64,000 nucleotides of DNA from Macrosoma leucophasiata (GCA_036365455.1 JAWQUS010000009.1:2200001-2264000); one strand, 5' to 3'; shown: positions 31,574 to 42,189, counted from the first letter of the stretch. The notes: generated from the letters alone by a model not told the origin. Translations and numbers: made by a program.

Positions 31574-31846
31574 TTATGGGTACTGGGCTACTGTTGGTTG
31601 TTGGCTGACTTTATCAGTCCGGCCTAACGAAACGGCAGATACCATTTCCTTCCGTGCCCACCTTTTGACTCTTCTGTTGCACTTAAACATGAAGGCGAGC
31701 AACGTTATTACTAATAATATTGCTAGCAGGGTTGCAATCAATACACCATATGTTTCAATGTTCTCTTCTGAAGAGCTATTTTTAGCGTTATTCGCACCAT
31801 TTTGGGCGATTACAATTCCTTCTTGCTTACTGTATGACTTTCCCAT
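31574..31846 (-). CDS. ORF3: small single-pass membrane protein of the retrotransposon, unknown function
   Basis: A 90-codon ORF in the pol-LTR interval, where some gypsy elements carry env. The N-terminus MGKSYS fits the N-myristoylation pattern (Gly2, Ser6). A polar, Asn/Ser-rich stretch to about residue 32 is followed by one hydrophobic helix (about residues 34-54, VLIATLLAILLVITLLAFMF). Then comes a basic run CNRRVKRWARK and a Gln/Pro-rich end. There is no signal peptide, furin site, cysteine-rich ectodomain or second membrane segment, so it is not a normal envelope protein. It starts 286 bases past the pol stop and would need a spliced or subgenomic message or reinitiation. I know of no described protein of this kind in CsRn1-type elements. 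Chance is possible, but the composition is unusually organised. Confidence 0.55.
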   Translation of the reverse strand: MGKSYSKQEGIVIAQNGANNAKNSSSEENIETYGVLIATLLAILLVITLLAFMFKCNRRVKRWARKEMVSAVSLGRTDKVSQQPTVAQYP

Positions 31847-32131
31847 TATATAAAATTATGTAAAACAAACTTGTAAAATAAAAAAGGTATATTGTATATT
31901 AGAAATTTTGTAAAGAATAAAATTGATTTGTAAAAATACGAGTTTATATTGTAAAATTTTGCTTAAACGTAACCTACTTTGAATTAAACTTAAGGGTGAG
32001 CTAGTAGTGCTACGCGATACGATATAGCGCTATGCTAAGAATTAATTTAATATGATTTGCAGAAAATGTTTTATCGTAGCGGTTCTCGATCGTATCGCTT
32101 AGCTTTAGCTCAGCTCATAGTGTACAAAATC

Positions 32132-35100
32132 TTATAGTAAAAATCGCACAGGCGTTTTTATTATGCGACCATAATGTGAAGTGCGTAAAATAGGTGCTTG
32201 CTTACGATTAGGTACGGGTTCGAATCCGACATGCTCTGGTTGTTTGATGACTTGCGGTTCTACTACCACCGAACTATCTGTACTGACCTGCTCCTTGCGA
32301 TCACTTAACAAATAAGCAGGTTTTAGCCTATCAATAGATATATGAGCTATTCGACTGGGGAATTGAATTTTGTAGACCTTTGAACTCCTTTTTAAAACAC
32401 GATAGGGACCATCGTAAGGAGGCTTCAAAGGCTTACGTACGGTGTCATCTCTGACAAAAACATACTCACTGTTATGAAGATCAGGGTGAATGAAACATGA
32501 TCGTGTGCTGCTATGCGGTTGCGGTACCGGTGCCAAAGCCTTAATGCTTTTCTGAATCTGCTCTACTACGCTATGGGGGTCTGAAATACCTACCTGATTA
32601 GCGTTGAAGAAATCACCGGGGAGACGCAAAGTTCGACCAAAAGTTAACTCTGCTGCTGACACTCCACTGTCGCTGCGGCAAGCTGCTCGAAGACCTAAAA
32701 GTACAGTGGGTAGCTCATCAATCCATGAGTTACCATCTAAGCGCGCCATAAGGGCGGCTTTTAGCGTCCTGTGCCAGCGCTCCACAGCACCATTAGCCTG
32801 TGGATGATACGACGTAGTGCGTATCCTATTAATACCTAGCAACTTCATCAGCTGTTCGAAGAGTACACTCTCAAATTGACGTCCTTGATCGCTCGTTAGT
32901 CGAACGGGGCACCCGTATCGACAAATCCAGTTAGTATAAACTATCTTAGCAACTGTCTCAGCACATATGTCCTTAATTGGAAAGGCTTCAGGCCAGCGTG
33001 TACCACGATCAACAATGGTTAAGCAGTATCTATAACCTTCTTGTGAGATAGGCAGAGGGCCTATTATATCAACATGAATATGTTCGAAACGATCGGCGTT
33101 AGGAAATGTACTTAAATTAGAAATAGTGTGGCGATCGACTTTTGATTTTTGACAGTTAATACATGACTTTGACCATTCATTTACGTTTCGATTCATATCC
33201 GGCCAAAAATACTTTTGCGATACCAATTTTCTTGTAGCACGTATACCAGGATGACTTAAGTTGTGTATACTTTCGAATGCTATACGTCTAAATTCCTGTG
33301 GTATATACGGTCTTGCTATTTTTGTAGATACATCACAAAAAATAGGTTTATTACATGTAGGCAAATACAATTGTTTTAAGATAATACAGTTGTTATTGGA
33401 CAGTGTGTCTTCTACGAAAGGATCTGTCTGTTGCAATTCAGCGATTCTTTCGTAGTCAAGAACCGTGGGACAGTAAACTGTCTCTACGCGCGATAAACTA
33501 TCTGCTACGATGTTGTTATGTCCACTGATGTGTTGTATATCTGTAGTGAATTCACTTATGTATAACAAATGCCTGATTCTACGTGGGGTTTCGTTAGATT
33601 CTTTACCCAATTTAGAGAATGCGTAAGTCAAAGGTTTGTGATCGGTGTACACGATGATCTGACGTCCTTCAAAAAGTTTACGGAAGTGTTTTATTGACAT
33701 GTAAATAGCCAATAACTCACGATCGTAGGCTGAATATTTCTGTTGAGCGGTTGTTAGTTTTTTGGAGAAATAACCTAATGGTTCCCAAATGCCGTTTACT
33801 TTTTGCTGCAGTACTGCTCCTACACATACATTTGAAGCGTCAGTCATTAAGGCTAGAGGTGCGTCAGTGCACGGGTGAGATAGTGTAGCAGCCTGTTTAA
33901 GACTGGTTTTACACTGCTCAAAAGCTTCGGTTGCTTCTTCTGACCACTCAATTTTACTCTTATCCTTCTTCTTTGAGCTACCTAGGTATTTGTTAAATAA
34001 ATGTTGATAAGATGCTGCATTAGGTAAATGAGATCTATAAAAATTAACCATACCTGTAAAACGTCGTAAGTCCTCGACTGTCACTGGCTTTGGGTAGTCG
34101 ATGATGGCCTTGACCTTGTCCTCGGTTGGTCGAATCCCTTTGGATGAAACTTGAAAACCTAAAAACTCAAGAGACGATTGACCAAATACGCATTTAGATA
34201 AATTGATTGTTAAACCATACTTATCTAAACGCTGAAAAACTGTTTCTAAATGCTCAAGGTGTTGTGATTCATTCTCGCTTGCGATGAGTGCATCGTCGAC
34301 ATAGTTAAAAATAAAATCCAGACCTTGAAAAACAGTATCCATAAACCGTTGAAAGGTTTGAGCAGCATTACGTAAACCAAATGTCATGCGGGGGAACTCG
34401 TAAAGACCGAAAGGAGTTATGATCGCTGTCTTTTCAACATCACATGGTGCTGTTTCTATAAAATGGTAAGCTCTGTTGATGTCAATTTTAGTGAACATTT
34501 TTTTACCGGCTAAAATATAAGTAAAGTCTTGCAAACGCGGAATCGGGTATCTGTCGGGCTTAGTAATAGCATTGAGCCTGCGGTAGTCACCACACGGTCT
34601 AATATCTCCATTCTTTTTTTGAACTACGTGTAGGGGACTTGCCCAAGCGCTTTTCGAGGGTCGACATATCCCTAATTCCTGCATTTTTTGAAATTCAGCT
34701 TTAACAATTTTGTACCTTGCGGGAGGCAGAGGCCTCGCACGGGAAAATACTGGAGGTCCCGTGGTTTCTATAAAATGCTGTACCGAATTTGATTTGGTTC
34801 CAACGAATGACACAGGTTTAGTAATGTTTGGATAACGAGATAACAGACTATGGTAAGGATGTTCAATGCTAACAGACAGTACAGATGGTTCTTTTACCGC
34901 TACAATGGGAGCTATAACATTTAAATCAGTTACCTGATCAATGAGTTTTCGTGCACTGAGGTCAACCAGAAGATTATGATGGGTTAAAAAATCTGCACCA
35001 ATTATTGGCTGTTTGACGTCAGCGACAACGAAATCCCATCGATAGGGCCTGCGTAACTTAAAATTCAAAACTAAAGACTTTACCCCATAGGTTTTGATTT

Positions 35101-35329
35101 CCGTTCCGTTAGCTGCGAATAATTTATAGTCACTACACTCACGTAATAACTGTTTTTTATTTACCGGCAAAACAGACACGTTGGCTCCAGTGTCCACTAA
35201 AAAGTTCAAGCCACTGTTCATGTCCATAATACGAAGGCGGTGACACGGTGTAATGGCACAGATTTCCGCCGATGTCTGCGCCTCAGTCAGTTTTCCTGGC
35301 GCGTTGTCCAAGCACATGGCTCTAAGCAT
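32132..35329 (-). CDS. pol: pol polyprotein (protease, RT, RNase H, integrase)
   Basis: 1065 codons from the first Met. Protease: FLVDTGANVSVLPV near residue 45. Reverse transcriptase: KNGDIRPCGDYRRLNAIT, KIDINRAYH, FGLRNAAQTFQRFMD and the catalytic FNYVDDAL, residues about 200-375. RNase H: LMTDASNVCVGAVLQQ and VYTDHKPLTYAF, about 500-585. Integrase: HHCC finger (HNLSHPG ... CINCQ), then catalytic HVDIIGPLP, TSDQGRQFES and NGAVERWHR with D-35-E spacing between the last two. The C-terminal YDGPYRVLKRSSKVYKI resembles the GPY/F module that binds integration targets. No stop or frameshift is seen. It overlaps gag by 43 bases in the -1 frame, so it is probably made as a Gag-Pol fusion and the Met may not be a real start. 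Confidence 0.95.
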   Translation of the reverse strand: MLRAMCLDNAPGKLTEAQTSAEICAITPCHRLRIMDMNSGLNFLVDTGANVSVLPVNKKQLLRECSDYKLFAANGTEIKTYGVKSLVLNFKLRRPYRWDFVVADVKQPIIGADFLTHHNLLVDLSARKLIDQVTDLNVIAPIVAVKEPSVLSVSIEHPYHSLLSRYPNITKPVSFVGTKSNSVQHFIETTGPPVFSRARPLPPARYKIVKAEFQKMQELGICRPSKSAWASPLHVVQKKNGDIRPCGDYRRLNAITKPDRYPIPRLQDFTYILAGKKMFTKIDINRAYHFIETAPCDVEKTAIITPFGLYEFPRMTFGLRNAAQTFQRFMDTVFQGLDFIFNYVDDALIASENESQHLEHLETVFQRLDKYGLTINLSKCVFGQSSLEFLGFQVSSKGIRPTEDKVKAIIDYPKPVTVEDLRRFTGMVNFYRSHLPNAASYQHLFNKYLGSSKKKDKSKIEWSEEATEAFEQCKTSLKQAATLSHPCTDAPLALMTDASNVCVGAVLQQKVNGIWEPLGYFSKKLTTAQQKYSAYDRELLAIYMSIKHFRKLFEGRQIIVYTDHKPLTYAFSKLGKESNETPRRIRHLLYISEFTTDIQHISGHNNIVADSLSRVETVYCPTVLDYERIAELQQTDPFVEDTLSNNNCIILKQLYLPTCNKPIFCDVSTKIARPYIPQEFRRIAFESIHNLSHPGIRATRKLVSQKYFWPDMNRNVNEWSKSCINCQKSKVDRHTISNLSTFPNADRFEHIHVDIIGPLPISQEGYRYCLTIVDRGTRWPEAFPIKDICAETVAKIVYTNWICRYGCPVRLTSDQGRQFESVLFEQLMKLLGINRIRTTSYHPQANGAVERWHRTLKAALMARLDGNSWIDELPTVLLGLRAACRSDSGVSAAELTFGRTLRLPGDFFNANQVGISDPHSVVEQIQKSIKALAPVPQPHSSTRSCFIHPDLHNSEYVFVRDDTVRKPLKPPYDGPYRVLKRSSKVYKIQFPSRIAHISIDRLKPAYLLSDRKEQVSTDSSVVVEPQVIKQPEHVGFEPVPNRKQAPILRTSHYGRIIKTPVRFLL

Positions 35330-36153
35330 TTTCTGGCTCTGTTGCGGAACCTGTAATGGTAGAAACAGAGCCAGTCGGGGCTGTCAGGTTTCTTACGCAT
35401 CTCCGAAGTACCACGGCTGCGATTACGGGAAACTGAACGCGAACGACCGTTCCAGCGACGACGAAGCCTTGGTCTAGATCTCTCCAGCTCCTCAACCTTC
35501 AAACTGAGCTTGGCGATTTCGGCCATAATAATTGCGGTATCCTTCGATGTCGTGGGCTGCTGCTGTGATACTTCACTGATTACGTGTGCTGCTCGCGTAG
35601 TCTCCAGCACGTTATCGGCAATGGTCGCCAAATTATCCAAATCCTTTGTATCCGACACAGCTAGCACGGCTCTTACGGGGCTGGGCAGGTGTCCTTGCCA
35701 CAAAATCCTGAGGGTCTCGTCTGGTATGTTATCCTTGGCTAGCTCTCTCATGCGCCGTAGTAGTTGTGACGGCTTCTGGTCCCCGAGGTCCATTTCTCCT
35801 ATAAGTTTCTGGAGCTGTCTATTTTTCGACTCTTCGTAGATTGTTAAGAGTCGTGCCTTTAATGTGTCGAACTTCTTGACGTCTGGCGGCTTCAGGAGAA
35901 TATCAGCTACTTGCGTGATGGCATCTTTGCTGAGCTTGGAGATGACGATGTCGTACCGTGCTTCGTCCGAAAGTTTCTGAGGTGCCAACATCGACTCGGT
36001 CCTGACGAACCACACCCTGGGCTGGTCCGTCCAAAAATCAGGAATCTTGGATGTTAACGATATTGCCGCTAACTCCGCAGTAGGGTTAGGAGGTGCCGCC
36101 GGCACGTGGTGCGACGCGGCGAGCGCGTGAGGCAGCGGTGACGGCGTGGCCAT
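35287..36153 (-). CDS. gag: gag polyprotein with CHCC zinc finger
   Basis: 288 codons, starting 45 bases downstream of the primer site. The capsid-like core includes KIPDFWTDQPRVWFV (about 35-50), LIGEMDLGDQKPSQLLRRMR and LRILWQGHLPSPVRAVLAV. An arginine/serine-rich stretch near residue 230 and the finger CFYHYRFRNRARKCLEPC (CX2HX9CX3C) follow. That finger, unlike the usual CX2CX4HX4C knuckle, is diagnostic of CsRn1-type elements. The finger lies just before the overlap with pol. Gag packages the RNA and forms the particle in the cytoplasm. Confidence 0.92.
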   Translation of the reverse strand: MATPSPLPHALAASHHVPAAPPNPTAELAAISLTSKIPDFWTDQPRVWFVRTESMLAPQKLSDEARYDIVISKLSKDAITQVADILLKPPDVKKFDTLKARLLTIYEESKNRQLQKLIGEMDLGDQKPSQLLRRMRELAKDNIPDETLRILWQGHLPSPVRAVLAVSDTKDLDNLATIADNVLETTRAAHVISEVSQQQPTTSKDTAIIMAEIAKLSLKVEELERSRPRLRRRWNGRSRSVSRNRSRGTSEMRKKPDSPDWLCFYHYRFRNRARKCLEPCAWTTRQEN

Positions 36154-36197
36154 GTTGAGTTCAGTCCGGTGTGACTATCCAGATTATCCTTTGTTCG

Positions 36198-36210
36198 GTC
36201 GGGGTCACCA
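36198..36210 (-). promoter_or_regulatory. Primer-binding site, tRNA-Trp
   Basis: TGGTGACCCCGAC on the minus strand, one base after the LTR end, is complementary to the 3' end of insect tRNA-Trp (...GTCGGGGTCACCA). It primes minus-strand synthesis. Confidence 0.85.
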
Positions 36211-36211
36211 A

Positions 36212-36419
36212 TTTAGGTGTAAGGTGTGTGTGTGCAGGTCACCTAAAGAATGCGATAATTAAAAGTCTGAGCTCTACACTGAAATTACTCCAATTTATTG
36301 CGAACACAAGTTACATGTTATGCGGACCGGACTGAACTGCCGGACCGCGATGGCGTGGTACACAAATTGCACACGTCGCGTCACGTCTTACAATTACTAC
36401 GTATATGTTAACCCCTACA
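36212..36419 (-). repeat. LTR 3 (5' LTR of the full-length part)
   Basis: 208 bases. Like LTR 1 except for one small deletion (CACCTAAAGAATGCG, where the others have an extra CTTAGTCCAGG-type stretch) and a base change near the outer edge. Contains the AATAAA signal. Confidence 0.9.
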
Positions 36420-36633
36420 ACTGCATACATTCAAATTGTATCTAATAGACATCTGTACAAACAAAAGGAAAATAAATAAACAGTTTCACACTCACAGCCC
36501 CACATCGCTAGTTGTTTTTTCTCTATGATATACTCGTAAATTACGGGTCCATACATAACCATGTAATTGGAACTCAATAGTGACGACAACGCATCAGATT
36601 AGGTAAAAATGCGTATGTTATTCGTCGTCACTG

Positions 36634-36880
36634 TTTTTATGTAATGGAAGAGGCAAACAAGCATGCAATTCACATTGATGTTAAGTGATGACTGCAGCCT
36701 AAAGACACTCACACAAAAACCAAGGTCAAAATGCAGATGCGTTACCACTCCTGAGACCTAAGTTGTGATAGATATTACGGGGCCATACATTACCACCTAG
36801 CCAGAACACGATAGTGGTACCATGTGGCACTATGTGATACCTACGCCCTCGAGCTCCTACACTGGAACTCTACCACCAGT
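36634..36880 (-). mobile_element. SINE-A copy (unit B)
   Basis: Counterpart of 21641-21887. Confidence 0.85.
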
Positions 36881-36907
36881 AAGTGTGTAAAAGGCTAAAA
36901 AAACCCT

Positions 36908-37545
36908 AAAGGAGATGTTGCGAGCTGGGCTCTGGTTCGTACATGTCCTCATAAAATGGGTAAATTAAAGAAGAATCCGAAAAAAATACAATAAATTTAT
37001 TCAAGAATATATTTTAGAGTTACAACCACATTTAATTCAAACGATTTTACCTTAATCAACCATATTCAATATGGCGGCGACACAGTTGACGCTTGGGATA
37101 GTACCTATGTAGATAAAACAAAACTAATGCTATCTATATCTTTATGGTGCGTCACATATTAAAAAAAAAAAAACGATGTATCGAATCGATCAATTTAAAG
37201 AAGTTCCGATGATTTTTTTTTAAACTGGAAGTCGATCGGAATTAGTATAGTATCAACACATAAAGTCGAATTTGATAGTATTTAGAAAATGTTTTTTTTT
37301 TCTCCTAGTACAATATAATCAAAAAACAATTAAAAAAATGAAAATGTCAAAATGACATCGCCCGCCATATTCGCCATGTTGGTTTTGAGTTGCAATTTTA
37401 AGTGCAAATAATGTTTTGTAACTGCAAACAAAGCTAAACAAGTGAAAATATGCAGTAATATAACGTTTTTATATTGATTTTGCCTGTTAGTGATATTGTG
37501 TACAATACATGGCCGGAGGTCCATACATTTTTGCAACATCTCCTT
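36908..37545. mobile_element. Element J (unit B)
   Basis: Counterpart of 21916-22555 with identical AAAGGAGATGTTGC ends. Confidence 0.5.
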
Positions 37546-37899
37546 TGAAGAAACTTCTATTTCTTAGACACTTTAAAAAAAGAAATGATTAAAAGTGAAG
37601 TACTGTACGTCTTCTGTAAGTATTATTGCTATCTATTAATTGTACACCTGCATTTCTAAAAGCATAGGTAGCGCAATGAGAAAACTTTATGGTAGTTACT
37701 TATACTTGAGATTATATTTTCACTAAATACGGAAGCAACAGTAGCAGCAGGTGTTCACATTAGGATAATGAATAAACATTTGCTAGTTTCAACATATTCT
37801 AAGATTTCCGCGATATATAGAAACAGAGAACATATACACATTAAAATTTGTTTTTATATTATTTTTCGCAAGAACACATGCTAATGAATTATTTTTTTT

Positions 37900-38000
37900 A
37901 AGAAAAATAGAAAGAAAAGTTTAACTTCAGGCGATATATGATCTCGCGGCCACTGGGAATCTAGTCCAGCCGCTCTTCCAACTGAGCTACCGAAGTCCAC
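37900..38000 (-). mobile_element. SINE-D copy, diverged (unit B)
   Basis: Counterpart of 22904-23007. Confidence 0.7.
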
Positions 38001-38079
38001 AACTTGGGGATATTAAAATTTGTACATACATACGCTAAAAGCATAATATAAACAAAGCTAAATACATATACGGATTGGA

Positions 38080-38310
38080 GGCTATGAAAGATAACGGTGT
38101 AAAATCCGTTGTCTCTGGTTCTATGCGATTTTTCCATTTTATGGAAGCTAAGCTCTACCGAACTTCCCTCTGAGACACCCTCGGTGCCCGGAGATCAAGC
38201 TCGCCACCTGTTACATGGGCCGTAAACGTGCGTATTTGCATGTATGCTTGAAGGCAGAGGTAAATGCTGTTTGCACCCCTTCTGGCATTACGCGCGTGAA
38301 ATTACGTGAA
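38080..38310 (+). mobile_element. SINE-B copy without head (unit B)
   Basis: Counterpart of 23065-23305. Confidence 0.75.
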
Positions 38311-38499
38311 TATAATATATAATAGTATAAGTATGGTCCTGGAATTTCCATCACAGTGGCAAAACAGCTTAGATCTCAGGAGAAACAACGCATCTTTTTA
38401 AATTACTGGTTTTAAAAGATGCGAAGACTGTTCTTGTACTGGAGAGACAAAGAGATTCTTACAGGGATATGAAGAACCTTCTAAAACACTTCAATGCTA

Positions 38500-38710
38500 C
38501 GACGACCCGGTTAGTCCAGCGGTGTGAGATGACCGTTTGATTCAAGGGTCGCGGGTTCAATCCCCGCACCGGGACAAATATTTCTATGGCCTACAGATAT
38601 TTGTTTCTGGTCTGGGTGTTTGTGTATGTGTTGTATGTGTACAACGGCACCCACGACACAGGTTTATACCTACTGTGGGGCTGTGAGTGTAAGCGTATTT
38701 TATTTTATTT
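38500..38710 (+). mobile_element. SINE-C copy (unit B)
   Basis: Counterpart of 23503-23710, same boxes. Confidence 0.9.
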
Positions 38711-39550
38711 TTTTTATTATTTTAATGCTGACTTCTGTGCGTGATGGTAGAACCGATAAGGTAGACTAAGGGGCTAGGACCTCCAGCTCCATCAATGAAG
38801 TTTTACCAACATAGTATTAAACCACGGTGTTTAATAGCATAATTGGGGCATACATGTCTTTTTAAGCTATAAAACAAACAAGCTCAATTCAAATTGATAT
38901 ACATATCGTTCTGTAATTTCTGGCACGGGAGCAAAAGATTTGACATTATGTAAGTTTCAATGAAGACTGTATGCTTGTTTGCCACTCACACTTTATCAAA
39001 AAACGCCCACATCAGTAGTTTTCTTTCTTTTATGTGAATAGCAAATAAACTCGGCTCATCTACATCGCACTGATGAGGTATTTAACATGACTTAATTGCG
39101 GGTACTTATTCAGAATTATGTCACCAAAGGAAACTGTTTTTAGTTTTGCTCGCAGTAAAGTTGCTTTTCGATTGCAACCACCAGTTCCACCAATTGTTCT
39201 TTCACCGGTATCGATAATGGTTCGGTATAAAGTGTAACGACTTTGAGTGTTCGTATAGTTATAGCTATAGCTTTTACGACTTGAATGTTCATTTAGATAT
39301 TTTTTACTATTTAGGTTTTTCACATGCCCGGCTTCCCTGAGTTTAAACTAACTGCAGTGTCGAGATCAGCGGTTGAACGTATCTTCGGCTACGAAACTTG
39401 GACACGACCTCGACTTAGCCAGGTTAGCCAGGTAGGTAAGGTTTTTTTTTTCGCTGACGGTAGGTACGATTTTTGTAAGGTTCCTTCATCGATTAATCCA
39501 TGAAATAATCGTTTTGTCGGCGCATCGTTCGTAGTTGAAAGGTTTTGTCA

Positions 39551-39731
39551 TTTAATTATTATTATAAATGCGAGAGTAACTCTGTCTGTCTGTTACCTTT
39601 TCAGGTCCAAAGAACTGAACCGATTTTAATGAAATTTGGTGCAGAGATAGAGCTGACTTTGAGAAAGAACATAGGCTACTTAGTTATTTATAAAACGAAA
39701 TCCACGCGGGGAAGCCGCGGGCAACAGCTAG
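39551..39731 (+). mobile_element. Helitron-like repeat (unit B)
   Basis: Counterpart of 24551-24732, about ten differences by eye; one C is deleted in the GCGGGG-AAGCCGCGG end, which opens a chance 193-codon frame across this repeat and its flank. Confidence 0.75.
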
Positions 39732-40159
39732 TAACTGATAAACGAAACACTCTGTTGGCGGCTCATTCGATAGAGGAACGTTTTAACTTTCAGAATAAAC
39801 GAGATAACTTTCAGAATCCGTATCTTCACGCTATTATATCCCAAAGGGTAGGAGGTAAATACAAACACCCAGGATTAGCAAGTTACGTTTTGGTCCATAT
39901 AGCAGACAAACCTGTAACCATCTACATTCGCATTGTATATCTGTTTTGTCGCTCATTCGATATCTTTTCAGTATGCCCGAACCACCGGAGCATGCCAATT
40001 TCCATTTTTTACACCGATACTCTCATCCACACAAAGCCTTTTTTTACTTCTTCATTACGAACGCGATCGGTGAGCGATACAGCGCAGATCTTGAGCAAAC
40101 ATTTCCTCTCGACCGCGTTTAAATAAATTAGAAAATACGATGGTGTATACCAGTGCATA

Positions 40160-40325
40160 CAATGTTCTCTGCCTCTGGCGTTCTACTACCAGGATACCAG
40201 GACTACCGCCCTATTGGAACGGTTGACCGCCATTGTTCGGTTGACGGACTACACTAGTGGAAGAATTCTCTTGTAGAAGGAGAAAATTCTTCAGCTAGTG
40301 GACGGTGGGCCATCACGTCCCGTCG
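40160..40325 (+). repeat. Repeat E copy (unit B)
   Basis: Counterpart of 25160-25335. Confidence 0.65.
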
Positions 40326-40374
40326 CCAGCGATATGCATTTTACATGCATATTGCTTGGGAAAAATATGAAAGA

Positions 40375-40670
40375 CTAGCTGTCCCGACAAACTTATTGCA
40401 AACTTATTGACATATTGTTTCATTCTGAGAAACAATATGTCAAAGGTTTGATAGATACGGACTATTTGTTTGGGAAAATTAAATTGTGTTTTTTACTATT
40501 CCCCTTCAATTTTCATATTTTTTTACCTTTTAAACCTTCCCTGGACTTCCAAAAATCATTCAAAACCAAAATTAGCCAAATCGGTCCACAAGTTTACGAG
40601 TTTTAGCGAGACTTTAGCAATTGATTTAAAAAAAAATAAGATTACTACGAGAATAATAATAATACCCGTA
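40375..40670 (-). mobile_element. Helitron-like repeat, third subfamily (unit B)
   Basis: Counterpart of 25375-25678 but with ACTTATTG repeated at the start and without the GAGGCGATACGCCTC palindrome. Confidence 0.65.
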
Positions 40671-40825
40671 CAAAATTGCAAACCAAGATCAGAAATAATT
40701 CGTGTACATGAAGTAACCACACATTTGGCTAACGGTGTAAAGATTTTTTTTATTTCCGACTATGCTAAGAAGGCAGTGGCTACAAATAACGCCTATATCT
40801 TAGAAGGATATTGAAACAAGATTTT

Positions 40826-41090
40826 TATTTATGTAATGAAAGTGGCAAATAAGCATGAAGTTCACATTGATGTTAAGTGATGACTGCAGCGTATAGACAC
40901 CTACACAAAGACCAGGAGTCAAAATACAGATGCTTTACCACTTCTGAAGCCTAAGGTGTTATGTCTCTGTACGGAAATTACAGGCCCAAAATGAATTACC
41001 ACCTGGCCCGAACACGATAGTGCTGAACACTACCATTTAGCGACAAGTATATTAGGTAATGCGGTGGTGCCTACGCCCGCGAGCTCCAGC
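40826..41090 (-). mobile_element. SINE-A copy (unit B)
   Basis: Counterpart of 25835-26090. Confidence 0.85.
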
Positions 41091-41156
41091 CGAGCGGTTT
41101 GAGGATGCTCTATAAATGGCTTCCTAAATGAAGCTATTACTCTATTACACAAGAAT

Positions 41157-41296
41157 TACCACCTGGCCGGAACACGATAGTGCTGAACACTACCATTTAG
41201 CGACAAGTATATTAGGTAATGCGGTGGTGCCTACGCCCGCGAGCTCCAGCCGAGCGGTTTGAGGATGCTCTATAAATGGCTTCCTAAATGAAGCTA
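41157..41296. repeat. 140-bp local tandem repeat, unit B only
   Basis: AATTACCACCTGGCCGGAAC ... CTATTACACAAG repeats 41015-41154 directly, with a single base difference near the start. Unit A has one copy, so it arose after the large duplication. Confidence 0.85.
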
Positions 41297-41338
41297 TTAC
41301 TCTATTACACAAGATTTAAATTTTCTCAGGAATCGTCG

Positions 41339-41466
41339 TGCATGTATGAAGAGAATGATGAAGGTAGACGAGGCACGAGAGGTTTGTCAGGACCGGGATA
41401 TCTGGCGCTCTACACTCTCTGCCTTCCCCGTTAGGGACATGGCGTGAAGATACACACATACATACA
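41339..41466 (+). pseudogene. RTE-type LINE 3' end (unit B)
   Basis: Counterpart of 26186-26312, same C-terminal coding. Confidence 0.75.
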
Positions 41467-41901
41467 AAAAATTACTTAATAAACACAACAGTTGGTCTCG
41501 GTCATCTAGCCATTGAATATCTGATATTTGGAATCGAATATTGAACCATATTTTGCAAGAAATTGTCCCGAAAATGTAAATTACCCGAATATCGCATAAC
41601 GGCATGAACCACATTCACAAGGCTTTGGAAGTAGAGTGAGAAGGTACTATAGGTAAGAAGAGGATAAAGATCAGCTTTAATATTGTATTGTGAAGTTTAT
41701 AATAACTTGCAAACAACTTAAACCAAGTGCGCTTTTGCCTCTTGGGTATGCAAATATATTTGATCGACTTATTTAGTTGTAATGTAAAAGTTTTGTGGAT
41801 TATATTCCGTTCCAGGATCGCAATCTTATTGATAAAAAATGATGACATTAACTCTTTATTACACCGACTTAGTTTAAGAACAAGTTCATTTGGCAACTCA
41901 C

Positions 41902-42189
41902 TTTGGTAGAGGTCTCCAGTGACAGAGCTCGCGGGCGTAGGTACCACCGCATTACCTAATATACTTGCCGCTAAATGGTAGTGTTCAGCACTATCGTGTT
42001 CCGGACAGGTGGTAATGTATGGCCTCGTAATTTCCGGCATAGAGGCATAACACCTTAGGCCTCAGGAGTGGTAACGCATCGGCATTTTGACCTCGGTCTT
42101 GATGTGGGTGTCTATAGGCTGCAGTCATCAGTTAACATCAATGTGACCTGCATGATTGTTTGCCACTTCCATTACTTAAAAAAAAAACA
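41902..42189 (+). mobile_element. SINE-A copy (unit B)
   Basis: Counterpart of 26746-27034. Confidence 0.9.

Larger units (their letters stand above)
30525..36419 (-). mobile_element. Ty3/gypsy LTR retrotransposon, CsRn1/Kabuki-like, with three LTRs
   Basis: Flanked by ACTG at 30521-30524 and 36420-36423; unit A has a single ACTG at this place. Order on the minus strand: LTR (36419-36212), tRNA-Trp primer site, gag, pol in a -1 frame, small ORF3, polypurine tract, LTR (31046-30831), a second primer site, about 75 bases of 3' internal sequence, a second polypurine tract, LTR (30740-30525). Assignment to the CsRn1 clade rests on the tRNA-Trp primer site and the Gag CX2HX9CX3C finger. gag and pol are intact, and the LTRs differ by few bases, so the insertion is young. 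Confidence 0.9.

Noticed and set aside
31574..31846. Retroviral-type envelope gene
   Set aside because: Too short, no signal peptide, no cleavage site and no ectodomain. Reported instead as an unknown membrane-type ORF.
39545..40126. 193-codon open frame as a host gene
   Set aside because: It starts inside a Helitron-like repeat and runs through a decayed SINE-B. The same place in unit A (24545-25073) is broken by several differences, and no domain is visible. A one-base deletion in the repeat opened it by chance.
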